Positions 8,358 through 16,892 of a stretch of DNA of 64,000 nt are shown here, piece after piece; the stretch's first letter is position 1, and the number at the start of each line of letters is the position of its first letter. The notes beneath the pieces were generated by a model. The model did not search any database, was not told the origin of the DNA, and was given only the letters and a program-made list of their open reading frames with translations. Source of the DNA: Microbulbifer flavimaris (lineage in GTDB: Bacteria; Pseudomonadota; Gammaproteobacteria; Pseudomonadales; Cellvibrionaceae). The position numbers were made by a program, and so were the translations under genes. The stretch lies in contig NZ_LRFG02000001.1 of NCBI RefSeq assembly GCF_001641755.2, forward strand, positions 620,001 through 684,000. Reading direction: 5' to 3'.

Positions 8358-9209
8358 ATGGCATTAACCGGCAAGCGCAAATGGCTCAATGAAGTCATCT
8401 TCGGTACCGACACACCGGCCGGCAAGAACTTCGATGTTTTACTGATCTGGGCGATCCTGATCAGTGTCGCACTGGTTCTGCTGGTATCGGTCAAGGATAT
8501 AGAAGCCCGATACGGCACAGAGCTGTTTATCCTCGAGTGGGTTTTCACGGGTCTCTTTACCATCGAGTACATCGCTCGCATCTACTGTGCGGTGGACCGT
8601 CGGCGCTACATTTCCAGTTTCTACGGGATTGTGGATCTGCTGGCGATTCTGCCAAGCTACCTGGCCCTGGTGTTTGCCGGTGCCGGCTACCTGCTGGTGA
8701 TTCGCCTGTTGCGGGTATTGCGTATCTTCCGGGTCCTGAAGCTGGTGCGCTACCTCCGTGATGCCAACCTCTTGATGCGCGCGCTGTGGCAGTCGCGACG
8801 CAAGATCCTGGTGTTCTATTCGGGCATGCTGGTGATCGCTACCCTCTTTGGTGCCCTGATGTTCGTGGTCGAGGGGCCCGGTAATGGCTTTACCAGTATC
8901 CCGAAGAGCATTTACTGGTCGATTGTGACGGTGACCACGGTCGGGTACGGGGATATCTCCCCGATCACGCCTTTGGGGCAGGCAATCGCATCGCTCACCA
9001 TGCTGATTGGTTACTCCATCATCGCTGTTCCCACTGGTATCGTGACGGCAGAATTGGCCTCTGAGCTCGGCCGCGAGCGCAGCGCAGCTCGTTGTGATAA
9101 TTGCAGCCGGGCAGGACATGATGCCGATGCCGAGTACTGCAAGTTCTGTGGTTACAAACTGGCGGAGCTCGAGGATCTCGATGAGGAGGAATGGAGCCGG
9201 GGAGGCTGA
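8358..9209 (+). CDS. Voltage-gated K+ channel (6TM) with C-terminal zinc ribbon
   Basis: Kv-type ion channel of 283 residues. Six hydrophobic segments are visible. S4 carries regularly spaced arginines (RLLRVLRIFRVLKL, about residues 115-130). The pore helix is followed by the K+-selectivity signature TTVGYGD at 193-199. The inner-membrane channel is short for a Kv protein and has no T1 domain. The soluble tail ends in a two-knuckle zinc ribbon with C246xxC249 and C261xxC264, then an acidic stretch. Such a tail could sense metal or redox state or serve assembly; that is inference. Divergent from yciH with a short intergenic region. Confidence 0.92.
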   Translation: MALTGKRKWLNEVIFGTDTPAGKNFDVLLIWAILISVALVLLVSVKDIEARYGTELFILEWVFTGLFTIEYIARIYCAVDRRRYISSFYGIVDLLAILPSYLALVFAGAGYLLVIRLLRVLRIFRVLKLVRYLRDANLLMRALWQSRRKILVFYSGMLVIATLFGALMFVVEGPGNGFTSIPKSIYWSIVTVTTVGYGDISPITPLGQAIASLTMLIGYSIIAVPTGIVTAELASELGRERSAARCDNCSRAGHDADAEYCKFCGYKLAELEDLDEEEWSRGG

Positions 9210-9255
9210 AGCGGGGCAGTGGGTCTGCATTCGCCCCGCGATCTCTCTGTGAAGG

Positions 9256-9720
9256 TTACCAGTTGTCCGGGACGCGAACGGCAATCACATCGGCAGTAGC
9301 ACAGACCCGGCCCCCGCTTTTCAATTCGCAGGTGAGAACCGTCTTGCGGTCCGTGCGCTCAAGGATTGTCGCGGTGAGCCGGGCTGGCTCGTCGATCAGG
9401 GCGGGGGCCCGGTATTGAACGTCCAGCTTGCCAGTGGCGTACCAGATCTTGTCGCCGCTTCCCGTCGCGCGACCGGCCTGGCGGTAGCCGTCGGCAATCG
9501 CGGTACAGACGGTGTGGCAGTCCATCACCGTGGCGATGATGCCACCATTCAGGTATTGGGTCGGCCCTGCACAGTGGTGTGGCGACGGGGTGAACTCGCA
9601 GACGGTTTCGTTTTCCCCATTCCAGTAGCTCTTGATCTGTAGTCCGCGCTCGTTCTCCGGTCCGCATCCGTAACAGTGGTTCTCCGGAATCTGGTCCTGA
9701 ATGGCTTCGCGTTCGGTCAT
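9256..9720 (-). CDS. PaaI/hotdog-family thioesterase
   Basis: 154-residue hotdog-fold protein. The N-terminus has a CYGCGPENERGLQIKSYW segment typical of a widespread thioesterase subgroup. The catalytic region is HHCAGPTQYLNGGIIATVMD, with a Gly-Gly helix start and an acidic residue. The strand LDVQYRAPALIDEPARL is the classic dimer strand. It probably hydrolyses acyl-CoA or aryl-CoA thioesters. The start ATG at 9720 follows AAGGAG by 7 bases. It converges on the K+ channel gene. Confidence 0.85.
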   Translation of the reverse strand: MTEREAIQDQIPENHCYGCGPENERGLQIKSYWNGENETVCEFTPSPHHCAGPTQYLNGGIIATVMDCHTVCTAIADGYRQAGRATGSGDKIWYATGKLDVQYRAPALIDEPARLTATILERTDRKTVLTCELKSGGRVCATADVIAVRVPDNW

Positions 9721-9817
9721 GCACTGTCTCCTTATAATTGAGGCGTGATGCTAACCATTTGCGCTGGCGTAGGGAAGAAACTAACCTTGCGCCTCATTTT
9801 TGCGGTGGATCGAATTG

Positions 9818-10963
9818 ATGGAAGTCTCTGGTTATTGTGCCCCCGGTTTTGAGTCCCTTTTCCGGACTTTTGCCGACAATTTTCGCGAGCGCGGTGACAC
9901 CGGCGCAGGGCTGGCGGTGCAGCAGCACGGCGAGACGATCATCTCTCTGTGGGCCGGTAGTGCCGACCGGAAGGGGGAGGCGGAATTTACCGAGGACACC
10001 ATTGCCAACGTTTTTTCTTCCTCCAAAGGGGTGCTCGCCCTGCTGGCACTGCAGCAGGTTGCGGCGGGAAAGCTGGAGCTGGATCGCCCGGTTATGGAGT
10101 ACTGGCCGGAATTCGCGGCGAGGGGTAAAGAGCAGGTGACCCTGCGCCAGCTCCTCAGTCACCGCTCCGGAGTGGTGGCATTCCAGGACAAAGTAGCCGA
10201 TTCACTGATTTATGACTGGGACGCCGCCTGTGCCCAGGTGGCAGCCAGCGAGCCCTGGTGGACCCCGGACAGCCGCCAGGGCTATGCACCCTTCCTGTAT
10301 GGCTGGAGTGTCGGTGGTCTGCTGGAGCGCGCCACATCTACGCCGCTGGTGGAGCTCTACCGAGAGGGGCTGGCCGATCCGCTGGAATTGCACGGGGGCT
10401 TCGGTGCGGTCGGGCACCGTTCCGCGCAGGTTGCCGATGTCGCTCCGCTAAAGAAGCCTTTGCCGGAGTTGCGGGAGAACGCGATTGGCCGGGCAATCAA
10501 GGCGGATCGGACCAGTGCGGTTGCCATGGCATTCTCCAATCCGGTCAGCCTGGTGATGGGAACCAACAGCCGGGACTGGCGCGAGGCTATGATCCCCGCC
10601 GCCAATGGACATTTCAGCGCCCTGGACCTTGCCGTCATCTATGGTGAGCTGGCGCGCGACGACGCCACGATTTTGCCCGGGGAGCTTATTCGGGAGGCGG
10701 GCAGCGAGCAGAGTGCGGGTCACGATGCAGTGCTCCAGGCGGAGGTTAGCTTCGGTTGCGGATTCATCCGCAGCGGTGCCGCCGCGGACCTGCGCTTCGG
10801 AGGTCCGCAAGGCTTCGGCCATCCGGGTGCCGGTGGTAGCGTGGGCTTCGCTGACCCGGAGCGGGAGCTTGGCTTTGGTTATGTCACTACGAGGCTGGGG
10901 CAGAGCCTGTTTATGGATCGGCGCGCTGTCAGTCTGCTGGAACAACTGTACGGGATGTTATAG
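9818..10963 (+). CDS. Serine hydrolase of the beta-lactamase (class C/EstB) family
   Basis: 381-residue penicillin-binding-like esterase or beta-lactamase. The SxxK nucleophile motif is SSSKGVL near residue 68; LRQLLSHRSGV follows, and YAPFLYGWSVGGLLE supplies the YxN-like position. The C-terminal FGHPGAGGSVGFADP matches the KTG-type HxG triad. No clear signal peptide is present, so it is probably a cytoplasmic esterase. The start is taken at ATG 9818; an upstream in-frame TTG at 9800 is possible. slyX begins on the base after its stop, so the two genes form an operon. Confidence 0.85.
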   Translation: MEVSGYCAPGFESLFRTFADNFRERGDTGAGLAVQQHGETIISLWAGSADRKGEAEFTEDTIANVFSSSKGVLALLALQQVAAGKLELDRPVMEYWPEFAARGKEQVTLRQLLSHRSGVVAFQDKVADSLIYDWDAACAQVAASEPWWTPDSRQGYAPFLYGWSVGGLLERATSTPLVELYREGLADPLELHGGFGAVGHRSAQVADVAPLKKPLPELRENAIGRAIKADRTSAVAMAFSNPVSLVMGTNSRDWREAMIPAANGHFSALDLAVIYGELARDDATILPGELIREAGSEQSAGHDAVLQAEVSFGCGFIRSGAAADLRFGGPQGFGHPGAGGSVGFADPERELGFGYVTTRLGQSLFMDRRAVSLLEQLYGML

Positions 10964-11191
10964 ATGCACTCAGAAACCGAGGAACTCAGTCGGCGGGTGG
11001 AAGAACTCGAAACCCGTCTGGCCTTCCAGGAGGATACGCTCGCCCAGCTGAACGACGTGATCGCGCGGCAAGACGCCAGTATCCGCTGGCTGTTGGAACG
11101 GCTAAAGGACCTGGGCGACAAATACCAGGACTTGTCCTTCGAAGTGCAGGGCGGACAAAAGTCCGGCCAGGAGAAGCCCCCCCATTATTGA
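10964..11191 (+). CDS. slyX: SlyX protein
   Basis: 75-residue coiled-coil protein. It begins MHSETEELSRRVEELETRL, continues with a heptad helix to RWLLERLKDL, and ends in the SlyX hallmark PPHY. The molecular function is not established in any species I know of. The ATG immediately follows the TAG stop of the serine hydrolase, so they are co-transcribed. Confidence 0.93.
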   Translation: MHSETEELSRRVEELETRLAFQEDTLAQLNDVIARQDASIRWLLERLKDLGDKYQDLSFEVQGGQKSGQEKPPHY

Positions 11192-11809
11192 GGGGCAGGG
11201 GAGAGCACACTGTTCCGATTGTCAGGCGCTCCGGATTGCCACCGACCTTGTACCCTCGTACCCTAATATTGTGGGGTTATTGAGGTTCACCGCTTAAGTG
11301 CAAACTCTTCTAAAAATTTTTAATAACGCTTCCAAGTCAAGAGTTGACAAAATCTTTTCCACATGAGTTACCCCCTTTTGTCGGGGCCGCCGGGATTTCC
11401 CCGCAATTGGTACGTCGCGTCCCAAAAACTCTCTAAGTTATTGTTTCGTAAGGATAAAATGATCACGCCTAAAAAATGTGCAAAATGCTGGGAGCAAGGA
11501 ATATCGCCGCTTGGCGCGACCTTTTCCCGGTTCATGCACAAAGTTATCCACAGAAGTTGTGGAAGAAGCCGGGCGGCCCGGGAGCCATGACCTTTCCTGC
11601 GTTCATCTTGCCGAGCCGCTGAAAATGAGAATTTGTGGTCTGGGCGCTAGACCTTGTCTCTGATTCGGCCTAGGCTTCGACCCCTGAAAACGGGGACGCG
11701 GTTCAGCTTCGAGTCAGGTCGAACCGGGATACTCTCCGGTAGCTTTCGGGGCATAGCATCTTTGCCCGGCAAGACCCGTTCATCCAATAAAGCGTTAGGA
11801 GAACCTTAG
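11192..11809. other. 618-bp intergenic region with two DnaA-box-like sites
   Basis: No convincing gene lies here. The right part must hold the promoter and leader of the OmpA-type lipoprotein, whose ATG follows AGGAGA. A perfect TTATCCACA is at 11544-11552 and a TTTTCCACA variant at 11355-11363; both match the DnaA box consensus. A 12-bp A/T palindrome, TAAAAATTTTTA, is at 11311-11322. A 44-codon frame from 11459 has a weak ribosome-binding site and no recognisable features. I see no tRNA or known riboswitch fold. Confidence 0.5.
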
Positions 11810-12460
11810 ATGAAAAAATTGGTAGCAATTCTCGCACTGGGCTCACTGGTCGGTTGTACCAGCATCGATCCGTATACCGGTCAAACCAAGACCAGTAACA
11901 CCGCCAAGGGTGCCGGTGCCGGCGCTATTGCCGGGGCCATCATCGGTGCGGCTACCGCCAGCGACAAAGACCGCAAGAAAGGCGCCATCACTGGTGCAGT
12001 CGGCGGTGCGGCAATCGGCGGCGGTGTTGGCTACTACATGGATCGCCAGGAAGCGGCTCTGCGCCAGCGCCTGGAAGGCACCGGTGTGCGGGTCCAGCGC
12101 GAGGGCGACAACATCCGCCTGATCATGCCGGGCAACATCACTTTTGCCACTGACCGCGCAGATATTCGCACTGACTTCTACGATACCCTGGACTCCGTGG
12201 TGATCGTGCTGAAAGAGTTCAACCAGACGGCTATCCGCGTGAGCGGCCACACCGACAGCACCGGCTCTGATGTCTATAACCAGACGCTGAGTGAGCGTCG
12301 CGCCAACTCCGTCGCCAGCTTCTTCACTGGCCGCGGCGTGGCCAGCGGCCGGGTGCAGGCAGTTGGTTATGGGGAGCGTTACCCGCTGGCGAGCAATGAC
12401 ACCGATTCTGGTCGTCAGGCCAACCGTCGTGTCGAGCTGGAGTTGCTGCCGCTCAAGTAA
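11810..12460 (+). CDS. OmpA-family lipoprotein with glycine-zipper domain (YiaD/Pal-like)
   Basis: 216-residue outer-membrane lipoprotein. The signal peptide MKKLVAILALGSLVGC ends in a lipobox with Cys16. Residues 30-75 form a Gly/Ala-rich glycine zipper (AGAGAIAGAIIGAAT, GAVGGAAIGGG) likely to insert in or lie on the membrane. The C-terminal OmpA domain binds peptidoglycan: ITFATDRADI, SGHTDSTGSDVYN, LSERRANSVASFF and NRRVELELLP. It probably tethers the outer membrane to the wall. It has a strong terminator downstream and a long leader upstream, so it is likely monocistronic and well expressed. Confidence 0.93.
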   Translation: MKKLVAILALGSLVGCTSIDPYTGQTKTSNTAKGAGAGAIAGAIIGAATASDKDRKKGAITGAVGGAAIGGGVGYYMDRQEAALRQRLEGTGVRVQREGDNIRLIMPGNITFATDRADIRTDFYDTLDSVVIVLKEFNQTAIRVSGHTDSTGSDVYNQTLSERRANSVASFFTGRGVASGRVQAVGYGERYPLASNDTDSGRQANRRVELELLPLK

Positions 12461-12520
12461 TGTGAGACAAACGAGCAGCGCCCAAGGCACTGCAAGCGCT
12501 GGCGAGTGATCCCGGTGCAG

Positions 12521-12545
12521 AAAGGGGCGCCCTGGCGCCCCTTTT
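12521..12545 (+). terminator. Rho-independent terminator of the OmpA-family lipoprotein
   Basis: AAAGGGGCG pairs with CGCCCCTTT across a short loop and is followed by further T residues. It lies 60 bp past the lipoprotein stop and before the next signal-peptide gene. Confidence 0.85.
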
Positions 12546-12604
12546 TATTGGTTGCCAGAACGGCCGGACACGGAAGTTTTCAACAAGGAAGCGGGGAATT
12601 GGCG

Positions 12605-13126
12605 ATGAATTCAAAAGCTGGTCAATGGTTGGGCCCGGCAATGGCCCTGGGGCTTCTGTTTTGGCTGCCAGCGTCGCTGGCGGAGGACGGCGCCGTTGCC
12701 GAAGCCGGCACTGAAGCCACCACTGAAGTCCCCACAGAAGCCACGACAGAACCGACGAGCGTAGCCGGTGCAGATACACTGGCCGGCCGTTTCGCCGAGG
12801 CCGCCCTGGTGGCGCAGGTGCAGATCTCCGGTATTCACCGGGATATCGACAACGCGCTGTCCGAACCCGGCATGGTGGCTGTGCGCGGCTACGTATACTC
12901 GGCGGTGTCACGGCGGGTATGGAAGGGAGAGGTTACACAGCTGCTGGCTTTTCGGCTCGGCCTCGACGCCTGCCAGAACAAACTGCGGGAGGGCGAGCGG
13001 TATATTATCTTCGCTTCCCCCGATACATACGGCCGCCTGCAGCTCGCCAGCTGTGAGGCCGCAGTACCCGAGGTGGACGCGGCCAGTATGCTGGCCCAGC
13101 TGGATCGCATTGCCAAGCAGGGTTGA
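12605..13126 (+). CDS. Secreted protein with TIMP/netrin-like domain
   Basis: 173-residue exported protein. The start is ATG at 12605, with AGGAAGCGGGG upstream; the longer frame to 12506 runs through the preceding terminator. The signal peptide ends near PASLAEDG. A low-complexity Glu/Ala/Thr linker of about 35 residues follows. The folded part (AALVAQVQISG, RRVWKGEV, DACQNKLREGERYIIFA, LQLASCEAA) has the layout of bacterial TIMP/NTR-like domains, including a likely disulfide between the two Cys. Function is unknown; a periplasmic inhibitor or binding role is only a guess from the fold. Confidence 0.7.
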   Translation: MNSKAGQWLGPAMALGLLFWLPASLAEDGAVAEAGTEATTEVPTEATTEPTSVAGADTLAGRFAEAALVAQVQISGIHRDIDNALSEPGMVAVRGYVYSAVSRRVWKGEVTQLLAFRLGLDACQNKLREGERYIIFASPDTYGRLQLASCEAAVPEVDAASMLAQLDRIAKQG

Positions 13127-13455
13127 TTGATTCCATCCTCAAAAGCCGCCACCGAAGCGCTCACCATACTTCACTCTTTGCGGTCTCACGAAGGGACCGC
13201 ACCCCTCTTTTAAAACCTATCCTTATAACGGCTAGAACGCTTACAGCGATCGAGACTTTCTGAGTGGAACATTGTTCCTTGAAGAACGCGAATGCCGGGT
13301 TATTCTTATCAATATTGGCGTGAGCTTCTTCTGTCTGGCGACGGGCATGGATTTCGCTCTCGCGCCATTGGTCTGGAACCGACTGAGAGGCAGCTGCCAC
13401 ATGACGGTCTCCAGTGTCGCGATCACGCAACAGCCAGGGGTCACAAGGTGGGTTT
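13127..13455. other. 329-bp intergenic region
   Basis: No gene is supported. A weak hairpin (TGCGGTC at 13179-13185 with GACCGCA at 13195-13201), followed by a C/T-rich stretch, could end the TIMP-like gene. The rest must carry the promoter of the small acidic membrane protein. Confidence 0.4.
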
Positions 13456-13935
13456 ATGAAGAAACTACTGCTTCCACTGATAATTTTGCTGCTGATAATC
13501 GGCTATTTCATGTCTCGCGGAGGCGATGACACCGCTAAGGATGCCTATGACTCGATGGAGTCTCCATCCAGTGAGTCCATGCAGGATGACTCGATGGATA
13601 CACCGCCGGATGGCATGGGTACCCCGGATTCCACCACACCGCGGGAGCCGGACCAGCCCGATACGGTCCCGCCGGGCACCGGCGACATGACGCCACAGGA
13701 CAAGAGCCTGGGGCAGGAAGCCGAGGAGGCGCTCGAGGCCACCGGTGAGGTGATTGACCGCGCCGCCGAGGAAACCGGTGAAGCGCTGCAAGAGGCGGGT
13801 GAAGCCACCGAGCGGGCCGTCGAAGGCATGGGCGATGATCTTAAGCGGGCTGGCGAGGCGACCGAAGAGGGCGCCAAAGAGGCCATGGACGAGCTCAGCG
13901 GAGATAAAGACCAGTCCGGTGACCAGCCCCAGTAA
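13456..13935 (+). CDS. Small membrane-anchored acidic protein with amphipathic repeats
   Basis: 159 residues, start ATG at 13456. A single N-terminal hydrophobic helix (LLLPLIILLLIIGYFM) is followed by an Asp/Ser/Pro/Met linker (residues 25-80). The last 75 residues are Ala/Glu/Gly-rich, with loosely repeated units such as EATGEVIDRAAEETGEA and EAGEATERAVEGM, reminiscent of 11-mer amphipathic helices in stress or apolipoprotein-like proteins. It is probably anchored in the inner membrane with a periplasmic acidic tail. I do not recognise a named family. Confidence 0.75.
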   Translation: MKKLLLPLIILLLIIGYFMSRGGDDTAKDAYDSMESPSSESMQDDSMDTPPDGMGTPDSTTPREPDQPDTVPPGTGDMTPQDKSLGQEAEEALEATGEVIDRAAEETGEALQEAGEATERAVEGMGDDLKRAGEATEEGAKEAMDELSGDKDQSGDQPQ

Positions 13936-13981
13936 AATCAGGGAAACTGATCTCATCGGACTTTCGAGTGGCAAAGTGAGC

Positions 13982-14012
13982 GCCGCTGCCGCGATTTTGT
14001 CGCGGCAGCGGC
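13982..14012. terminator. Perfect 13-bp stem hairpin
   Basis: GCCGCTGCCGCGA and its exact complement flank TTTTG. It lies 47 bp past the acidic protein stop and 14 bp before the STAS-like gene. The T-run after it is weak, so termination may be partial or factor-assisted. Confidence 0.6.
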
Positions 14013-14025
14013 TATCCTTGTATTC

Positions 14026-14394
14026 ATGATCCAACACCGATGGCACCGGGATCACCAGATCCTTGAAATCGAGCCAGAGGGCCCCCTGCAGCAGTCGGAC
14101 TTTCGCACCCTGGCCGCCCAGGTGGACCCGCTTCTCCGTGATCAGGAGTTGCTCGCTGGTCTGCTGATCAATGGCCGGCACTTCTCGGGTTGGGAGAATT
14201 TCAGCGCGCTCGTCGAGCATCTCCGTTTTGTCCGCGATCACCACCGTCATGTGCACAAGGTGGCGGTTCTGTCTGATCAATCCCTTCTGAGGCTGATGCC
14301 CGCACTGGTCGGCCATTTTGTCAGTGCCGAGGCCAGACCTTTCTCACAAGGCGAAAGGCAGGAAGCACTGGAGTGGCTCGCTTCCGCGGGTTAG
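14026..14394 (+). CDS. SpoIIAA/STAS-like domain protein
   Basis: 122-residue soluble protein that fits the SpoIIAA-like family. It has an N-terminal strand pair (QILEIEPEGPLQQSDF), LLINGRHFSGWENFSAL, DHHRHVHKVAVLSDQ, and a final helix with RPFSQGERQEALEWL. Family members are small, often in stress or lipid-binding contexts, but without a defined role. It lies between a strong hairpin and rsmJ. Confidence 0.8.
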   Translation: MIQHRWHRDHQILEIEPEGPLQQSDFRTLAAQVDPLLRDQELLAGLLINGRHFSGWENFSALVEHLRFVRDHHRHVHKVAVLSDQSLLRLMPALVGHFVSAEARPFSQGERQEALEWLASAG

Positions 14395-14432
14395 CATCGC
14401 GGCCCTTCACAATGTCCTGAGTCCTGAGCGCC

Positions 14433-15272
14433 GTGATTGAGTCCCTGGCCGTAACCGCCGCAAGTGAATCCTGGGCGGTTAGCGCACAAACCCTCGCAAC
14501 TGAACTGTCCCTGCCATACCTGGGCGTTGTGTCAGCGGTCGCTGTTGATGATTATCCGCAGCTTCTCGAGGTCGGGGAGACCCTGAAACTCTGCACGACC
14601 GGGCGCAAGGCGCCGGGCCCGGTATGGGTGGATTTCGTTGGCGGAGCTGCGAGCCATCGGCGTAAATTCGGCGGCGGTAAAGGGCAGCAGATTGCCAAGG
14701 CAATTGGGATTCGCAGTGGAAGTTATCCGCGGGTAGTCGACGCGACAGCCGGGCTCGGGCGCGACGCTTTCGTGCTGGCGTCACTGGGCTGCGAGGTGCT
14801 GATGCTCGAGCGCAACCCGGTCGTGCGCGCATTGCTTGATGACGGGCTGCGACGCCTGCGGGAGGCTGCGGAGGCGGACCCGGAGCTGGCTCCCATTGCT
14901 GCGCGCCTCTCGCTGGATGAATCCCGGCTGCCGGCAGCGGAGTGGCTCCGGCAGCAGCCGCCGGAATCGATTCCGGTCGTCTACCTGGACCCGATGTTTC
15001 CACAGCGCGAGAAAAGCGCCAAGGTGAAAAAAGAGATGGTGGCATTCCACCGGTTGGTGGGGGCCGATGAGGATGCGGACGGGTTACTCGACCCGGCCTA
15101 TGCGGCCTGTTACTACCGCACCGTTGTCAAACGACCGCGCCTCGCCCCATTCCTGGCGGGGCGGAAGCCGTCACTCTCACTGGAAGGAAAATCCGGCCGC
15201 TTTGATATCTATACACGGCATGGAATGTCTCGCCATGGACCATCCCGCAACGAAAGCCCCGCCAATCAGTGA
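14433..15272 (+). CDS. rsmJ: 16S rRNA (guanine-1516 N2)-methyltransferase RsmJ
   Basis: SAM-dependent methyltransferase of 279 residues that modifies G1516 of 16S rRNA. Diagnostic segments are [22 protein letters not shown], the SAM motif [33 protein letters not shown], and [19 protein letters not shown], which holds the catalytic DPMFP. The start codon is GTG at 14433. It is convergent with the serine dehydratase gene and has no obvious operon partner. Confidence 0.95.
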   Translation: MIESLAVTAASESWAVSAQTLATELSLPYLGVVSAVAVDDYPQLLEVGETLKLCTTGRKAPGPVWVDFVGGAASHRRKFGGGKGQQIAKAIGIRSGSYPRVVDATAGLGRDAFVLASLGCEVLMLERNPVVRALLDDGLRRLREAAEADPELAPIAARLSLDESRLPAAEWLRQQPPESIPVVYLDPMFPQREKSAKVKKEMVAFHRLVGADEDADGLLDPAYAACYYRTVVKRPRLAPFLAGRKPSLSLEGKSGRFDIYTRHGMSRHGPSRNESPANQ

Positions 15273-15341
15273 AACGGCGGGGAAGGGGACCGATCGATAG
15301 GGCGGCGTAGGGGCGTCGGGAGAATCCTGCAGGGCCGCGGG

Positions 15342-16727
15342 TCAGCAGTTCACCGCGTTTACCGCCAGCCCACCGAGTGAGGTTTCCTTGTACTTGCTCT
15401 GCATATCGATGCCGGTCTGGCGCATGGTCTCAATGACGCTGTCGAGGGGAACGATATGGGCTCCGTCTCCCCGCAGGGCGAGGCGGGCGCCGTTAATGGC
15501 CTTGACCGCGCCCATGGTATTGCGCTCGATGCAGGGCACCTGTACCAGGCCACCGATCGGGTCGCAGGTGAGCCCGAGGTTGTGCTCCATGCCGATTTCA
15601 GCGGCGTTTTCGATCTGCTGATTGCTGCCGCCCTGTACTGCTGCGAGTCCGGCCGCGGCCATGGAGCAGGCGACCCCGATTTCCCCCTGGCAGCCCACCT
15701 CTGCGGCAGAAATAGAGGCATTGCGCTTGAACAGCATGCCGATGGCGCCGGCGGTGAGCAGGAATTTCACTACCTGCTCGCGCAGCTCGCCGTGTTCGGC
15801 GGGGTCATGGACAAAATTCACGTAGTAGGCAATTACGGCGGGAATCACACCGGCGGCACCATTGGTCGGCGCTGTAACGATACGTCCGCGGGCAGCGTTC
15901 TCCTCGTTGACGGCCAGTGCGTAGAGGCTCACCCAGTCCAGGATCGAGAGCCCCTGACGGCGCTCCTCCTGGGACTGTTTGCTCAGCTCCCGGTACATTT
16001 CTTCCGCCCGACGGCGGACTTTCAGCCCGCCGGGCAGGAGTCCCTGCTGGTGACAGCCGCGCTCGATGGAGGCTTCCATCACCTCCCAGATCTTCCACAG
16101 CTCGGATTTGATCTCTTCTTCAGCGCGGAATGCCTTTTCGTTGGCCATTGCCAGTTCGGCGATTGACCAGCCGTGCCGCTCGCAGAGATGCATGAGCTGT
16201 TCGCCGCTGGCAAACTCAAACGGCAGCACCGTAGCGATCTGATCCTTGTGCTCGAAGTCTTCCTCCGAGAGCACGAAGCCCCCGCCAATAGAGAAATAGC
16301 TGCGCTCGAAGAGCAGGTCAGCGCCGGCAAAGGCCCTGCAGGTCATGCCGTTAGCGTGCTGGGGCAGAAACTCTTCACAATGGAAGACCAGGTCGCGGTC
16401 GCGCATAAAGCCGATTTCGTGCACGCCGGCAAGGTTCAGCCGATGCTCTTCCTCGATGATCCGCTGCTTGTGGTCGATGGTATCCACGTCGACAGTGTCC
16501 GGCGCTTCACCCAGCAGCCCCATGAGCACCGCCATGTCGGTGCCGTGGCCGACGCCGGTCAGCGCGAGGGACCCGTACAGGTGCACTTCCACCCTGGTAA
16601 CTTCGCCCAGTCGTGCCTGCGTTTGCAGATCCTGAACAAACTGGCGTGCCGCCACCATGGGCCCCACGGTGTGGGAACTGGATGGGCCGACCCCGATTTT
16701 GAACAGCTCGAAAACGCTGATACTCAT
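15342..16727 (-). CDS. sdaA: L-serine ammonia-lyase (iron-sulfur, single chain)
   Basis: 461-residue [4Fe-4S] L-serine dehydratase converting serine to pyruvate and ammonia. The beta domain starts [20 protein letters not shown], with the SSSHT substrate motif. The alpha domain carries the cluster cysteines in [12 protein letters not shown] and in [15 protein letters not shown]. The end is [11 protein letters not shown], whose C-terminal Cys acts as the internal cluster ligand seen in type 2 enzymes. Length and architecture match SdaA/SdaB of enterics. Paralogue assignment (SdaA, SdaB or TdcG) cannot be made by eye. Confidence 0.95.
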   Translation of the reverse strand: MSISVFELFKIGVGPSSSHTVGPMVAARQFVQDLQTQARLGEVTRVEVHLYGSLALTGVGHGTDMAVLMGLLGEAPDTVDVDTIDHKQRIIEEEHRLNLAGVHEIGFMRDRDLVFHCEEFLPQHANGMTCRAFAGADLLFERSYFSIGGGFVLSEEDFEHKDQIATVLPFEFASGEQLMHLCERHGWSIAELAMANEKAFRAEEEIKSELWKIWEVMEASIERGCHQQGLLPGGLKVRRRAEEMYRELSKQSQEERRQGLSILDWVSLYALAVNEENAARGRIVTAPTNGAAGVIPAVIAYYVNFVHDPAEHGELREQVVKFLLTAGAIGMLFKRNASISAAEVGCQGEIGVACSMAAAGLAAVQGGSNQQIENAAEIGMEHNLGLTCDPIGGLVQVPCIERNTMGAVKAINGARLALRGDGAHIVPLDSVIETMRQTGIDMQSKYKETSLGGLAVNAVNC

Positions 16728-16892
16728 AGGCAGCTGTGCTCCGCTATTGTGGCAACTTGGCAGTCATTCATGCGGGCAAATTCGCCGATGCGAGGCCCGC
16801 AATCAAGGGGATTGCCCCTATTCCACAGAATATTCTACCGTTGGCGTATTTGGCGGAGTTTGTGCATCTGATCGTCGCCACCCCGGGACAAA

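Noticed and set aside
11459-11593. Small ORF starting MITPKKCAKCW
   Set aside because: Weak ribosome-binding site, no homology recognised, and it spans the DnaA-box region; no support beyond an open frame.
11660-11760. tRNA-like or riboswitch-like fold (GGTTCAGC...GTCGAACC)
   Set aside because: Short pairings exist, but no acceptor stem, anticodon arm or known riboswitch core could be assembled on either strand.
11192-11809. Chromosomal replication origin
   Set aside because: Only two DnaA-box-like sites and none of dnaA, dnaN, gidA or parAB nearby.
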